A DNA stretch of 64,000 nt from Candidatus Iainarchaeum sp. (GCA_018304425.1 JAGVWE010000002.1:186001-250000), one strand, 5' to 3'; shown: positions 16,051 through 24,223, numbered from the stretch's first letter. Notes: generated by a model from the sequence alone, not told the origin. A program made the numbers and translations.

Positions 16051-16078
16051 GGTTTCCCCGGGGGAAAGCCGGGAAACC
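16051..16078. promoter_or_regulatory. Nested palindromes upstream of orc1/cdc6 (possible ORB-like site or terminator)
   Basis: TTTCCCC-G-GGGGAAA (16053-16067) is a near-perfect palindrome nested inside GGTTTCCC/GGGAAACC (16051-16058 and 16071-16078). It lies between the aminotransferase stop (16080) and the orc1 TATA box. It may be a terminator hairpin for the aminotransferase operon, or an initiator-binding site, since archaeal origin recognition boxes also pair TTCC with GGAA. Only one such element was seen, so it is not called an origin. Confidence 0.4.
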
Positions 16079-16079
16079 G

Positions 16080-17312
16080 CTATTTCTTTCGCTCCTTGAG
16101 CCACTGACTGGCAAGCGCCTGGTCTTCCAGGGCGGCCTTCAAGCGCTTCAAGCCCTCTTGGATGTCCTTGGTTCCCGTGGCATACGACAAGCGGATGTAC
16201 TCGTCGTTTTCGCCCGCGTTCTTGCGGCCAAACCGCATGCGGGACAAAACAGCCACACCGGCCTTTTCGAGGGCATAGTCTTCGACGTCCAGGGAGTCCT
16301 TGAAGCCCAGGTTCTTGCAGGCCCCGGTGACGTTGGCGAAGACATAAAAGGCGCCGAACGGGAGGTGGCAGCGAACCCCTTTGATTTCGTTCAAGAGCCC
16401 GACAATCAGGTCGCGCCTGGCCTTGTACTCGGCCACCATCTTGCGGGAGGGCTCCTGGCTGCCTTCCAAGGCGGTCTTGCCGGCCAACTGGGTGAAAGTG
16501 GCAGCGCAGGCCACGTAATTGTTGTTGAGCCTCGCGATGCCGGGCACGAGTTCCCTGGGCATGGCCCCGTAGCCGAGGCGCCAACCGCACATGGCGTAAA
16601 TCTTTGAGAAGCCATGGAGGAGGATGGTTCTTTCCTTCACGCCTGGAAACTTGAGGATGCTGTGGAATTCCTTGTCATAGGTGATGTCGGAATAGATTTC
16701 ATCGGTTAAAATCCAGAAATCGTGTTTCTTTGCCAGTTCCGCGAGCCGCTTCAGGTCATCGGCCGCGATTACGCCGCCGGTGGGGTTGGCCGGGCTGTTG
16801 ATGACCACCATCTTGGTCTTGGGGGTGATGAGCCGCTCGAGTTCGTTGATGTCAAAACTGAACCCCCTGGACTCCCAGTACGGCAAAGGCACCCGCTTTC
16901 CGCCCACGAAGTCGATGGCGGACTCGTAGATCGGGTAGCCGGGGTTCGGGTAGATGACCTCATCGCCTTCATTGACCAGCGCCTGGATGGCGAACAGGAT
17001 GATGGACTTGCCGCCCGCAGTCACGACGATTTCGTCCATGGAATAGGGCACGCCATAGCGCTTCGTGAGGTGCGCGGCAATGGCTTCCCGTAGTTCGGGC
17101 AGCCCAGCCGGCGGGCCATAGTGGGTGCGCCCCTTTTGGATGGCCTGGATGCCGGCCTCGCGGATGTGCTCCGGCGTGTCAAAGTCGGGTTCGCCGATGC
17201 AGAAGCTCACGATGTCGCGGCCCTTCCTTCGCAAGTCGACGACCTTGGCAAGGACCTCGAATGCGGTCTCGGTTCCCAGCCTGGACATTCTTTCAGCGAG
17301 TTTCACTTTCAT
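16080..17312 (-). CDS. PLP-dependent aminotransferase, class I/II (aspartate/alanine aminotransferase-like)
   Basis: 410 aa with fold-type I features: PDFDTPEHI near residue 42, YGPPAGLPELREAIA, GGKSIILFAIQAL, NPGYPIYESA, NSPANPTGGV (cofactor-ring contact), DEIYSDITYD, the Schiff-base lysine in HGFSKIYAMCGWRLGYGAM, and the Arg motif YIRLSYA. It transfers amino groups between amino acids and 2-oxoacids. It starts one base after the 2-hydroxyacid dehydrogenase stop, so the two are one operon, perhaps acting on glyoxylate/glycine or hydroxypyruvate/serine. The exact amino donor is not determined. Confidence 0.9.
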   Translation of the reverse strand: MKVKLAERMSRLGTETAFEVLAKVVDLRRKGRDIVSFCIGEPDFDTPEHIREAGIQAIQKGRTHYGPPAGLPELREAIAAHLTKRYGVPYSMDEIVVTAGGKSIILFAIQALVNEGDEVIYPNPGYPIYESAIDFVGGKRVPLPYWESRGFSFDINELERLITPKTKMVVINSPANPTGGVIAADDLKRLAELAKKHDFWILTDEIYSDITYDKEFHSILKFPGVKERTILLHGFSKIYAMCGWRLGYGAMPRELVPGIARLNNNYVACAATFTQLAGKTALEGSQEPSRKMVAEYKARRDLIVGLLNEIKGVRCHLPFGAFYVFANVTGACKNLGFKDSLDVEDYALEKAGVAVLSRMRFGRKNAGENDEYIRLSYATGTKDIQEGLKRLKAALEDQALASQWLKERKK

Positions 17313-17313
17313 T

Positions 17314-18309
17314 TCAGGTCACCTTCATCCGGCTCTTGGCGAGCACTTTCCGATTAACCAGGCAATCCGGCGCGATGCCGTTGAAGGCCGAGACAAGGTT
17401 GTTCACGGCCAATAAACCCATGTCCGTACGGCTTTTAACGGTTGCGGAAGCGATGTGGGGGGCGAGGACGACGTTCTCGAGCTTGAGCAGGGCCTTCTCG
17501 ATGACGGGTTCGCGCTCGTAGACGTCCAGGCCCGCGGCAAAAATGCGTTTTTCCTGGAGCGCCTGGGCCAGCGCCTTCTCGTCAACCACCGGGCCGCGTG
17601 AAGTGTTGACGAGCACCGCGGTCGGCTTCATGAGCTTGAACTCCTTCTCGCCAATCAAGTGATGCGTGTTGGGGTTGAGGGGAACGTGCAGGGAAACGAA
17701 GTCGGACTCGCGCAACAGGGTTTCCTTGTCCACGAATTTCGCGCCGAACTCTTTCTCGAAGTCTGGGACGCGCTGGACGTCGTGGTAAAGGATTTTCATT
17801 TCAAAGCCCTGGGCCGCGCGCCTGGCGACCTCGCGACCGATGCGGCCCAAGCCGAAGATGCCGAGGGTCGCGTCCTCGGTGCTCTGGCCCAGGAAGTGCA
17901 GCGGGCCCCAGCCCTTGAACTTGCCCTTGCGCACGAAGCGCTCGGCCTCGCCCACGCGGCGCGCGGCGGCCAGCAAAAGCGTGAACGCGAAATCCGCGGT
18001 GGCGTCGGTGAGCACTCCCGGGGTGTTCGTGACCAGGATGCCGTGGTGCGTGGCCGCCTTGACGTCCACGTTGTTGAAGCCCACCGCATAATTGGAGACC
18101 ATCTTGAGGTTGGGCTCCGCGTCCAAGACTTCGGCGTCAATGGAGTCCGTCAAGAGGCAGAGCAAGGCGTCCTTGCCCTTCACGCCTTTCACGATTTCTT
18201 TTTTGGTGAGGACGCGGTCTTCCTTGTTGAATTCGACGTCGAAGTGGAGGAACAGCAGGTCCATGGCAGGCTTTGGAATCTGCCGAGTAACGAAGATTTT
18301 CGGTTTCAT
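17314..18309 (-). CDS. D-2-hydroxyacid dehydrogenase (glyoxylate/hydroxypyruvate reductase-like)
   Basis: 331 aa. It has the family N-terminus (MKPKIFVTRQIPKPAMDLL), the Rossmann motif (LGIFGLGRIGREVARRA), the catalytic Arg (VNTSRGPVVDEKAL), the Glu (AAGLDVYEREPVIE) and the His (VLAPHIASAT). It reduces 2-oxoacids with NAD(P)H. The order of motifs is closest to archaeal glyoxylate reductase (GyaR). ATG 18309 matches that start, while the open frame extends 22 codons further upstream into the promoter. TTTAAATT (18344-18352) serves as its TATA box. It is the first gene of the operon with the aminotransferase. Confidence 0.9.
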   Translation of the reverse strand: MKPKIFVTRQIPKPAMDLLFLHFDVEFNKEDRVLTKKEIVKGVKGKDALLCLLTDSIDAEVLDAEPNLKMVSNYAVGFNNVDVKAATHHGILVTNTPGVLTDATADFAFTLLLAAARRVGEAERFVRKGKFKGWGPLHFLGQSTEDATLGIFGLGRIGREVARRAAQGFEMKILYHDVQRVPDFEKEFGAKFVDKETLLRESDFVSLHVPLNPNTHHLIGEKEFKLMKPTAVLVNTSRGPVVDEKALAQALQEKRIFAAGLDVYEREPVIEKALLKLENVVLAPHIASATVKSRTDMGLLAVNNLVSAFNGIAPDCLVNRKVLAKSRMKVT

Positions 18310-18528
18310 GGGGCCCACTGGGACAGGAAACTTACCCATGAAAAGGAATTTAAAGCGAGAGCCTGTTTTCCGCAAACGCTTTTTTTCCGCAAGAAAAAAA
18401 GGGTTTAAAGACTGGCTTGAAAGCGTAAAAGACGGCGGAAAGCGAAACCAAGGGGTTCTGGCACCGGAAAAGACGGGTTCAAGGGTCGTTTAAAAAGGCC
18501 TTGAACAAGAGGATAGAGGTGATAAACC

Positions 18529-18606
18529 ATGAACATTTACGCCAGATGGGTCTTGCAGGAAAAACAGGACTACGAGATTACCCGGCCCAGGCAAAACCCC
18601 CAATAG
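18529..18606 (+). CDS. Possible 25-aa peptide with strong ribosome-binding site
   Basis: MNIYARWVLQEKQDYEITRP and five more residues, then TAG. GAGGTGAT lies six bases before the ATG, one of the best Shine-Dalgarno matches in the window, and TTTAAAAA (18489-18496) could be its TATA box. It sits in the roughly 460-base gap between the divergent dehydrogenase and endonuclease IV genes. It may be a real small protein or a leader. No family is known. Confidence 0.4.
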   Translation: MNIYARWVLQEKQDYEITRPRQNPQ

Positions 18607-18773
18607 CCTCCTTAGCGCCCAACCTAACAGGCCGCTATTTATGTCCCGTCGAGCCCCCAAGGCGAAGACGGGACGACGTATAGCGCACAGCCGAAGCCAG
18701 CAGGCGGAGGTGCCCATCAGGGCACGCCGCTATCGTGCGGCTATTTATGGATTACGTGGCCTGAATCTGGGGT
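18607..18773 (+). other. Gene-free stretch with several strong inverted repeats; possible structured RNA
   Basis: It contains GTCCCGTC/GACGGGAC (18643-18650 and 18667-18674), GTGCCC-ATCA-GGGCAC (18709-18724) and GCCGC/GCGGC (about 18727-18742). CTATTTATG occurs twice (about 18634-18642 and 18738-18746). The second copy is placed as the TATA box of endonuclease IV. The first could start an RNA near 18664. No tRNA T-arm signature was found. Confidence 0.35.
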
Positions 18774-19604
18774 ATGCCCGGGATACTGTTCGGCTCTTCC
18801 GGCATCCCCCACTCGGCCGAGGGCGGCGACACCGTGAAAGGCATCCAAACCATGCGGGAGCTCGGGCTGGACGCCATGGAACTGAGTTTCACCCACGGAG
18901 TGCACCTGGGCCCGGCCAGCGCGCGGGACGTGCGAAGGACAAGCGAGGAAACCGGCATCAAGCTCAGCATCCACGGCCCCTACTACATCAACTTGTTCGC
19001 GAAGGAACCCGAGAAGGTGGAGGCAAGCAAGCAACGCATCTGGAAGAGCCTCGAAGTCGGGGAAATCGCGGGCTGCGACTACGTCTGCTTTCACCCCGCC
19101 TACTACATGAAAGCCGAACCGAAAACCGTGCACGCGCAGGTGCGCGACATCCTGGCGGAGTTGCAGGGCAAACTCCACGACCAGAAGATGCGCATCCGGT
19201 TGGCGCCGGAGACCACGGGAAGGGTCACGCAGTTCGGCTCGCTGGCGGAGACCCTGGAACTGGCCTACGAGCTGAAGGAACTCCTGCCCGTCTTCGACTT
19301 CTGCCACTTGCACGCCCGCGAGAACGGGAAGTTCAAGCGCAAGGAAGACGTGGAACGGGTCTTCGACGAGGTCGAGGCGACCACGCCTTGGCTGCTCAAG
19401 GACTTCCGCATGCAGGTTTCGGGCGTCAGCTACACCGTGAAAGGCGAGCGGGCGCACACCGCGTTGGCGGACTCCGACTTTCCCTGGAAGTGGTTGATGG
19501 AGTGCCTCAAAGAGTTCGGGGTGAACGGCGTGGCCATCTGCGAGAGCCCCCAACTCGAATTCGACGCGATGAAGATGCGGGACTACTACAAGGGGCTGCC
19601 GTAG
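18774..19604 (+). CDS. nfo: Endonuclease IV (AP endonuclease)
   Basis: 276 aa TIM-barrel enzyme. The zinc-binding series is visible in order: KLSIHGPYYINL, VCFHPAYYM, IRLAPETTGR, FDFCHLHAREN, late Asp/His residues around ERAHTALADSD, and the final Glu in AICESPQLE. It cuts DNA 5' to abasic sites in base excision repair. The ATG is about 28 bases past the CTATTTATG box, suiting a leaderless message. It is of archaeal length and appears complete. Confidence 0.92.
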   Translation: MPGILFGSSGIPHSAEGGDTVKGIQTMRELGLDAMELSFTHGVHLGPASARDVRRTSEETGIKLSIHGPYYINLFAKEPEKVEASKQRIWKSLEVGEIAGCDYVCFHPAYYMKAEPKTVHAQVRDILAELQGKLHDQKMRIRLAPETTGRVTQFGSLAETLELAYELKELLPVFDFCHLHARENGKFKRKEDVERVFDEVEATTPWLLKDFRMQVSGVSYTVKGERAHTALADSDFPWKWLMECLKEFGVNGVAICESPQLEFDAMKMRDYYKGLP

Positions 19605-19649
19605 GACGTCGCAAGCAACGTTATATAGGAGTTTGAGCGCTTTATTTGC

Positions 19650-20621
19650 ATGGGAAAACGTTGGAAGAGCGGGGCCCGCAAGCGGCGGAACCCCAAGCCG
19701 CGCAAACGGGGGCCGACGCCCCGAGGCCGGCGCCTGCTTGGAATCGGCGGGGAAAGACGCCCGCCCACGGTCTTTGAGGCGGCTTTAGCGCGGCTTGCCC
19801 GGGCGCAACGCATCCAGGAAAGGAATAGGCGCGCCGTGGAAGAGGGCAGGTTCGGAAGAGTCAGGCGGTACACCAAGCCAGAGGACCGCAGACGCCCCTC
19901 CAAAAATGACTTTCTCAACACGCTGGGACTGATTGGACGGCATGCCGTGGAACGCGAACTCGAGAAACACCGGTCCATCAAAGCAGAAGCCCTTATCAAA
20001 GCGCTTGGCAATAGAAATCCCCGTGACCTCCCGCCGGAAGAGTTGCGGTCACTGCTTGCGCAGGCAGCGGAAACGCAAGCGAGGGCCATTTCGCCGACGG
20101 CGGCAGAACTAAGGGCAGCAAGGGACGAAGCCCGCCGCGAGGCGGTGATGCGGTTGCGGAAAAGTTATGCGCAACCCAATGACCTGCTGCGCCTGCAAGT
20201 GCAGTTGGTCCACGCGCTCGGCCCAAAGACCATGGACGTCATTGCAAGAAGCGTTGGGAAACGCCCGCCGACTGACTTCGTTTTTTTCCTGGCCCAGCAA
20301 GTCAAGGCAAACAAGCACGTGCATCTTGGCGGGGACCGGTTGTACATCGATTATGCTGAACTACTAGAAGAACTCGCCAAACAACAAAATGCACTCGCCA
20401 AAACGGTGGCTGCGGGAGACCAAAAACAGGAACAAGTGCAACGAGACTTCACGCGCAAGGCCGCACGGGCACCCGATGCCTCAGCCCACGACGTGATGGC
20501 CGCACTGGGAAACATTATTGGGTTTGTAGAGGAAATTGGAACCAAGGCAGCGGCCAGAAAACAGGCGTTTAACGCCGACATGATTCGGGTGCTGGGCGCT
20601 TTGCAGGCGGCCGGCTACTGA
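19650..20621 (+). CDS. Hypothetical helical protein with strongly basic N-terminus
   Basis: 323 aa. About half of residues 1-30 are Lys or Arg (MGKRWKSGARKRRNPKPRKR). The rest is predicted mainly helical and charged, with Ala/Glu/Arg-rich stretches (ELRAARDEARREAVMRLRKS). There is no signal peptide or membrane segment. TTATATAG (19621-19628) gives a TATA box about 26 bases before the ATG. The basic head suggests nucleic-acid or ribosome contact. Other orphan genes in the window share this kind of tail. No family is recognised. Confidence 0.6.
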   Translation: MGKRWKSGARKRRNPKPRKRGPTPRGRRLLGIGGERRPPTVFEAALARLARAQRIQERNRRAVEEGRFGRVRRYTKPEDRRRPSKNDFLNTLGLIGRHAVERELEKHRSIKAEALIKALGNRNPRDLPPEELRSLLAQAAETQARAISPTAAELRAARDEARREAVMRLRKSYAQPNDLLRLQVQLVHALGPKTMDVIARSVGKRPPTDFVFFLAQQVKANKHVHLGGDRLYIDYAELLEELAKQQNALAKTVAAGDQKQEQVQRDFTRKAARAPDASAHDVMAALGNIIGFVEEIGTKAAARKQAFNADMIRVLGALQAAGY

Positions 20622-20629
20622 TTCCCCGC

Positions 20630-20794
20630 CTAGTCCTCCATTAACGCGAAGATGAGTATCCACATGATGAGGAAGCCGACCACCGAGAGGAGGGGGTTCT
20701 CGAAGGCGCCGAGGAAGAACGTGGTCAACGAGAAAAAGAAGAACAAGCCGAGGGACACGAGCAGCGAGCGGAGCAGGGATTTCAGGACCGGCAT
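20630..20794 (-). CDS. Small two-helix membrane protein
   Basis: 54 aa from ATG 20794, with two hydrophobic segments (SLLVSLGLFFFFSLTTFFLG and LLSVVGFLIMWILIFALM). CTTAAATACG (20815-20824) is 26 bases upstream, supporting a leaderless start. The open frame runs 35 codons further into the neighbouring PIN gene but is not credible there. It converges on the basic-headed protein gene. The function is unknown. Confidence 0.65.
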   Translation of the reverse strand: MPVLKSLLRSLLVSLGLFFFFSLTTFFLGAFENPLLSVVGFLIMWILIFALMED

Positions 20795-20819
20795 ACCAGT
20801 GTTGTAAGCGAAGGCGTAT

Positions 20820-21389
20820 TTAAGGGTTGCGCGGGGCTTTAAGCAAGGCCATGGCTTCGGCTGGGTTAAGGACGCGGATGCTGGGCAGGATGCCAACAAG
20901 TTTCTTTTTGAAACCGCTAATCAGGCGCTTGTCCCGCGTCACAAAGTACTTGCAGTCATCTATGCGGTGCGCTTGCATGAGTAGAAGGGCATCGAAAGTC
21001 GAAAACCCCAACGCACAAATGCGGTGCAACGAGGCCAAGTCGATTTCCTTGGTGGCAACAACCGAGAAAGAACACAGTTCTTTGACTATGGCTTGAACCT
21101 TGGCCAACTCCTCTTCAGTCAACGGGAGTTCTTTTCGTCCTTCACTGAATTCAGAAACGTTGTAACCGTAGTCTATCAGTTTCTTTTCTTCCGTGAGTTT
21201 TTCGACGACGTCCCTGAATTCCAACAAGTTCCAGTCGCTTGCATGACTGGTGAACGCTTTTTTCACGTACTTGTCTTTTAGTGCTTTGCTTCGCCTGAGA
21301 GAATCGGTAAGTCGTTGGCCCTTGTCTTCCTTGGCTTGAATCGACAGGAAATCGAGAAGCAAGTTGGTGTCAAGCATGAAACCAGGCAA
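20820..21389 (-). CDS. PIN-domain protein, possible toxin-type ribonuclease
   Basis: 189 aa. A PIN start (FMLDTNLLLDFL), a middle acidic site (SHASDWNLLEFRDVVEKL) and late motifs (FSTFDALLLMQAHRIDDCKYFVTRDKRLISGF) give the Asp/Asp/Asp set of a metal-dependent RNase. TTG 21389 is chosen because GGTGATGGG lies just upstream; ATG 21377 is the alternative. It directly follows a 25-aa basic ORF and may form a two-gene unit with it. That partner does not resemble a known VapB antitoxin. Confidence 0.78.
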   Translation of the reverse strand: MPGFMLDTNLLLDFLSIQAKEDKGQRLTDSLRRSKALKDKYVKKAFTSHASDWNLLEFRDVVEKLTEEKKLIDYGYNVSEFSEGRKELPLTEEELAKVQAIVKELCSFSVVATKEIDLASLHRICALGFSTFDALLLMQAHRIDDCKYFVTRDKRLISGFKKKLVGILPSIRVLNPAEAMALLKAPRNP

Positions 21390-21393
21390 CCCA

Positions 21394-21471
21394 TCACCCG
21401 AACAGCCATTTTACGAGGCTTCGTCTGACAACGCGTTTGCGTTTCTTCCGCTTCTTCGCCTTTGAAGCCAT
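21394..21471 (-). CDS. 25-aa highly basic small protein upstream of the PIN gene
   Basis: MASKAKKRRKRKRVVRRSLV followed by KWLFG and TGA. Over half the residues are Lys or Arg. Its stop is a few bases before the PIN gene's start, and the TTTATATC box (about 21508-21516) is placed to transcribe both. It is short like ribosomal protein L41e but not clearly the same sequence. It could be a nucleic-acid-binding peptide or an unusual partner of the PIN protein. Confidence 0.5.
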   Translation of the reverse strand: MASKAKKRKKRKRVVRRSLVKWLFG

Positions 21472-21547
21472 TCCCGGGGTCACCCACTTATGATGGGTAG
21501 TTTCCCGATATAAATCCTTTCGCTGCAGGGAGGACTCCTGCACGGGT

Positions 21548-24172
21548 TCAGTTCCTGCCAAAGCCGCCACCCCCAGGAGTAGAACGCCGCGACAACACGC
21601 GACTCATTGCCAGGGGCTCCACCAAAACCGTTCGCCCGCCCCTGCGCCGCAGCCAGTAGGCGAGCGCGCCGCCAAGCAAGGCCGAGGCCAGCAGGCCGAG
21701 GGCCAGCAAGGCAAACGCGGAGTTCGAGGAAGCCAGGGAGGCCAGCAAGGCCCTGGCCGGACTCTCGGTTGAAGGAGCCAGGGACGTGGAAAGCTTTTTG
21801 ACTTTGAAGACGCCGGCCAGGTTGGCCCCGCTGAACTGGATGACGCCTCGCTCCCCCTCGTCCTCGAAGCGAAGGGAGAAGGCACGAGGCAGGAGGGCGC
21901 AGACGCGGGGAGGCAGGCGGAACGCGGAAGCGGAAACCAGTTCCAGGGTCGCCGGAAACAATTCGTTGCCACTTGAGTCAAGGACGTCCACGGAAAGCGA
22001 GGGGCCTCCGCCGGCAAAGGCCTGGCCTGACTCGAAAAGACAACTGGCTTCATGCAAGGGCAACGATTGCAACTCTCTTTGGGGGGGTCCGGGGTCCTCG
22101 CTGGCCTGGGCCTGGACGGCCGGTGACTCAAGCACGGGCCTGGCGTCCCGCGCAATGGGCAACAACAGGACCTCGCCTTCCCCATAACGCCTTGGCCGGC
22201 GGTTCAAGAGCCTGGAACCGGGTTCGGGGACCGGGTCACTGGAGAGGACGAGGGCCACGGTTTTCTCCGAAAAGTTTCCGGCGTTGTCGTAGGCACGCAC
22301 CGAGTAGGCGTGGAAGCCCGGCGACTGCCCCGAAAACAAGTGACTGGTTTGGAGGCCGACGTCAACGAAGGGAGCGTCATCGGCTTTCACGGCAAAGGAT
22401 TGGATGCCTGCTTGGTCCACGGCGTCAAAGGAAAGGGAAACCGTGGAAGAAGCGAGCGTGGCGCCGTCGGCCGGCGAGGAAATGGCCAGCCTGGGCGCGT
22501 CACGGTCCAAGTAAATCGTGTCCGCAATCAAGTCCGTGGTGGCGTGGCCAAGCGAGTCCGTGAAACGGGCGAAGACGAGCTTGTTGCCGTCCGCGTCACT
22601 GCAGCCGGGCGCGTCCCGTGCGAGGTTGAAGCCGGTGAGCAGGGGCGTGAAGTCCAGGGGCGCGGAGAACGCCTGGTTGTCACAGGAAAAGGCGACCTGC
22701 ATGGGGCTCACGTCGTCGGCTTCGAGGGCGAGGTCGATGAGCGGGCTTGAGACAAAGCAGGTGTCGCCGGTCTTCTGTATTTTGAGGCGCGCATTCTGGG
22801 GCGGCAGGCCGTCAACGGTAAACGGGTTGTCCGAAGAGTCCAGGGCCTCGGCGCCGGCGTCGTCGCGCACCACGACGTCGAGGTAGACCGCTTTTTTTTG
22901 GATGGCGGGAACGCTCCAGGCAAGGGAACAGGTTTGGCCGAGGCCATCAGGCCGAGGGCCAGCAGGCCGAGGGCCACCCGGCCCGGGGCCTTCGGGCATG
23001 CAATGGGTTGCGTCCAGGGAAACCCCCAGGACCAGGGGTTCGCCTTTTTGGCCGGGGGCCTCCGAGAGGAAGACGTCTGCCGTGTGCCTTTGGTTGAAGT
23101 CGGGGTCGGAAAAGCGGAAGGCCAGCAGGGCTTGGCCTGTTGTGTCGGAGAGCACTTCTGCTCCGTTTGGCTGGCTGACTTGCACGACCGGGCTGGAATT
23201 GGGTTTGAGTTCGAGGAGGGGCGGGTACTCGGAGGAATGGCTGCCTAAGAGGACGAAACGGCTGTTGCCGTCAAAGTCTTCGACCGAGTTCTTCAACAGG
23301 AAGGAAACGGAGGGCTTGCCGGCGTCAAGGGCGTCGAAGACGGCCCGGGTTACGTCGATGGATTGGTAGCCGGTGCTGACGGCCCCGGCTTCGCCGCCAA
23401 GGGCGCCGAGAAAGTCGGCGGTGACTTCGCTGAGTGGTTGAACATCAAAGTCTTTTTCGTCGAGTGCCTCGAAATCGTCGATGGCGTAAACGCCGATGAC
23501 GCCATCCGCTGAACCGAAATCGGTTTTGGCGCCTGCCACAAAGAGGTTGAGTTGAGCCGAAAAAAACCTTTCCCGTATCCTGCTTAAATCGAATTTGATG
23601 AAGGCGCGGTTGGCGGTTCCAACGTATTCGACGAGACCGGTTTTGGCGCGGAACTCCATGTTCATCGTGGCGCGGGTCGTGCCTTCGGTGTTCATGTTTC
23701 CCCTGCCTATGCCCTTGAGCTGGTGCAGGGGGGTTGGAATGGATTCCATGGAATAACTGCCGTTGCAGGAGCGCGCGCCTGGCAACGTGATGTAACCAGA
23801 GGAGCGGTTGACGACGCCGGTGCAGGTAGCCCAGCCCTGGACTTTGACGACCATGTACGTGGCGCCCAGGTCCCGGGAATTGGGGAGCTCGCACTCGCCT
23901 CCCAGGTTGCCGGTGCCGCTGCGGCTGAGCAGGCAGTAGCCGTGGTCGAAGTCGGTGAAGCCCTCCCCGATATGGCCGTCGCTGCCCCCGCGTTCGCCGG
24001 CAACCAGGGGATTGGATTGGAGCACGGCAATACCATAACGGTACTTCAGGAGGGAACCGGAGTCATCGGCTGAAAGCGTGAGGGCCGAGCCAAGGTCGGC
24101 AAAGAGGGCCAAACCGAGGAGGACTGGGAAAATCAGGGGCAGGAAATGCTTGGAGGGTTGCAGGGTCATCAC
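21548..24172 (-). CDS. Large secreted surface protein with DNRLRE-like and Ig-like regions, C-terminal membrane anchor
   Basis: 874 aa. A signal peptide is at about 10-30 (FLPLIFPVLLGLALFADLG). Residues about 180-330 look like a DNRLRE domain (RAFIKFDLSRIRERFFSAQLNLFVAG, STGYQSIDVTRAVFDAL, SVSFLLKNS, PPLLEL). Ig-like segments with SPADGATLASSTVSLSFDAVD and HAYSVRAYDNAGN follow. One transmembrane helix near 830-850 is followed by a basic Gly-rich tail. A Pro/Gly-rich linker (PGPGGPRPAGPRPDG) is near 400. It is likely displayed on the cell surface. The operator-like motif at 24202-24221 precedes its TATA box. The start may be ATG 24172 or 24169. Confidence 0.82.
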   Translation of the reverse strand: MMTLQPSKHFLPLIFPVLLGLALFADLGSALTLSADDSGSLLKYRYGIAVLQSNPLVAGERGGSDGHIGEGFTDFDHGYCLLSRSGTGNLGGECELPNSRDLGATYMVVKVQGWATCTGVVNRSSGYITLPGARSCNGSYSMESIPTPLHQLKGIGRGNMNTEGTTRATMNMEFRAKTGLVEYVGTANRAFIKFDLSRIRERFFSAQLNLFVAGAKTDFGSADGVIGVYAIDDFEALDEKDFDVQPLSEVTADFLGALGGEAGAVSTGYQSIDVTRAVFDALDAGKPSVSFLLKNSVEDFDGNSRFVLLGSHSSEYPPLLELKPNSSPVVQVSQPNGAEVLSDTTGQALLAFRFSDPDFNQRHTADVFLSEAPGQKGEPLVLGVSLDATHCMPEGPGPGGPRPAGPRPDGLGQTCSLAWSVPAIQKKAVYLDVVVRDDAGAEALDSSDNPFTVDGLPPQNARLKIQKTGDTCFVSSPLIDLALEADDVSPMQVAFSCDNQAFSAPLDFTPLLTGFNLARDAPGCSDADGNKLVFARFTDSLGHATTDLIADTIYLDRDAPRLAISSPADGATLASSTVSLSFDAVDQAGIQSFAVKADDAPFVDVGLQTSHLFSGQSPGFHAYSVRAYDNAGNFSEKTVALVLSSDPVPEPGSRLLNRRPRRYGEGEVLLLPIARDARPVLESPAVQAQASEDPGPPQRELQSLPLHEASCLFESGQAFAGGGPSLSVDVLDSSGNELFPATLELVSASAFRLPPRVCALLPRAFSLRFEDEGERGVIQFSGANLAGVFKVKKLSTSLAPSTESPARALLASLASSNSAFALLALGLLASALLGGALAYWLRRRGGRTVLVEPLAMSRVLSRRSTPGGGGFGRN

Positions 24173-24201
24173 CTGGATATAACGCCAAAAAATGTTTAAA
24201 T

Positions 24202-24221
24202 ATTTCGTTGATTGACGAAAT
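24202..24221 (-). promoter_or_regulatory. Operator-like inverted repeat ATTTCGT-N6-ACGAAAT next to the TATA box (site 1)
   Basis: This perfect 7-bp inverted repeat touches the ATATTTAAACA box (24193-24203) of the surface protein gene. Three similar elements, in the same relation to a TATTTAA box, occur at 27024-27039, 29427-29442 and 61513-61528. Read toward the gene, the shared form is TTCGTCAATCAACGAAATAT followed by TTAA. Confidence 0.65.
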
Positions 24222-24223
24222 TA

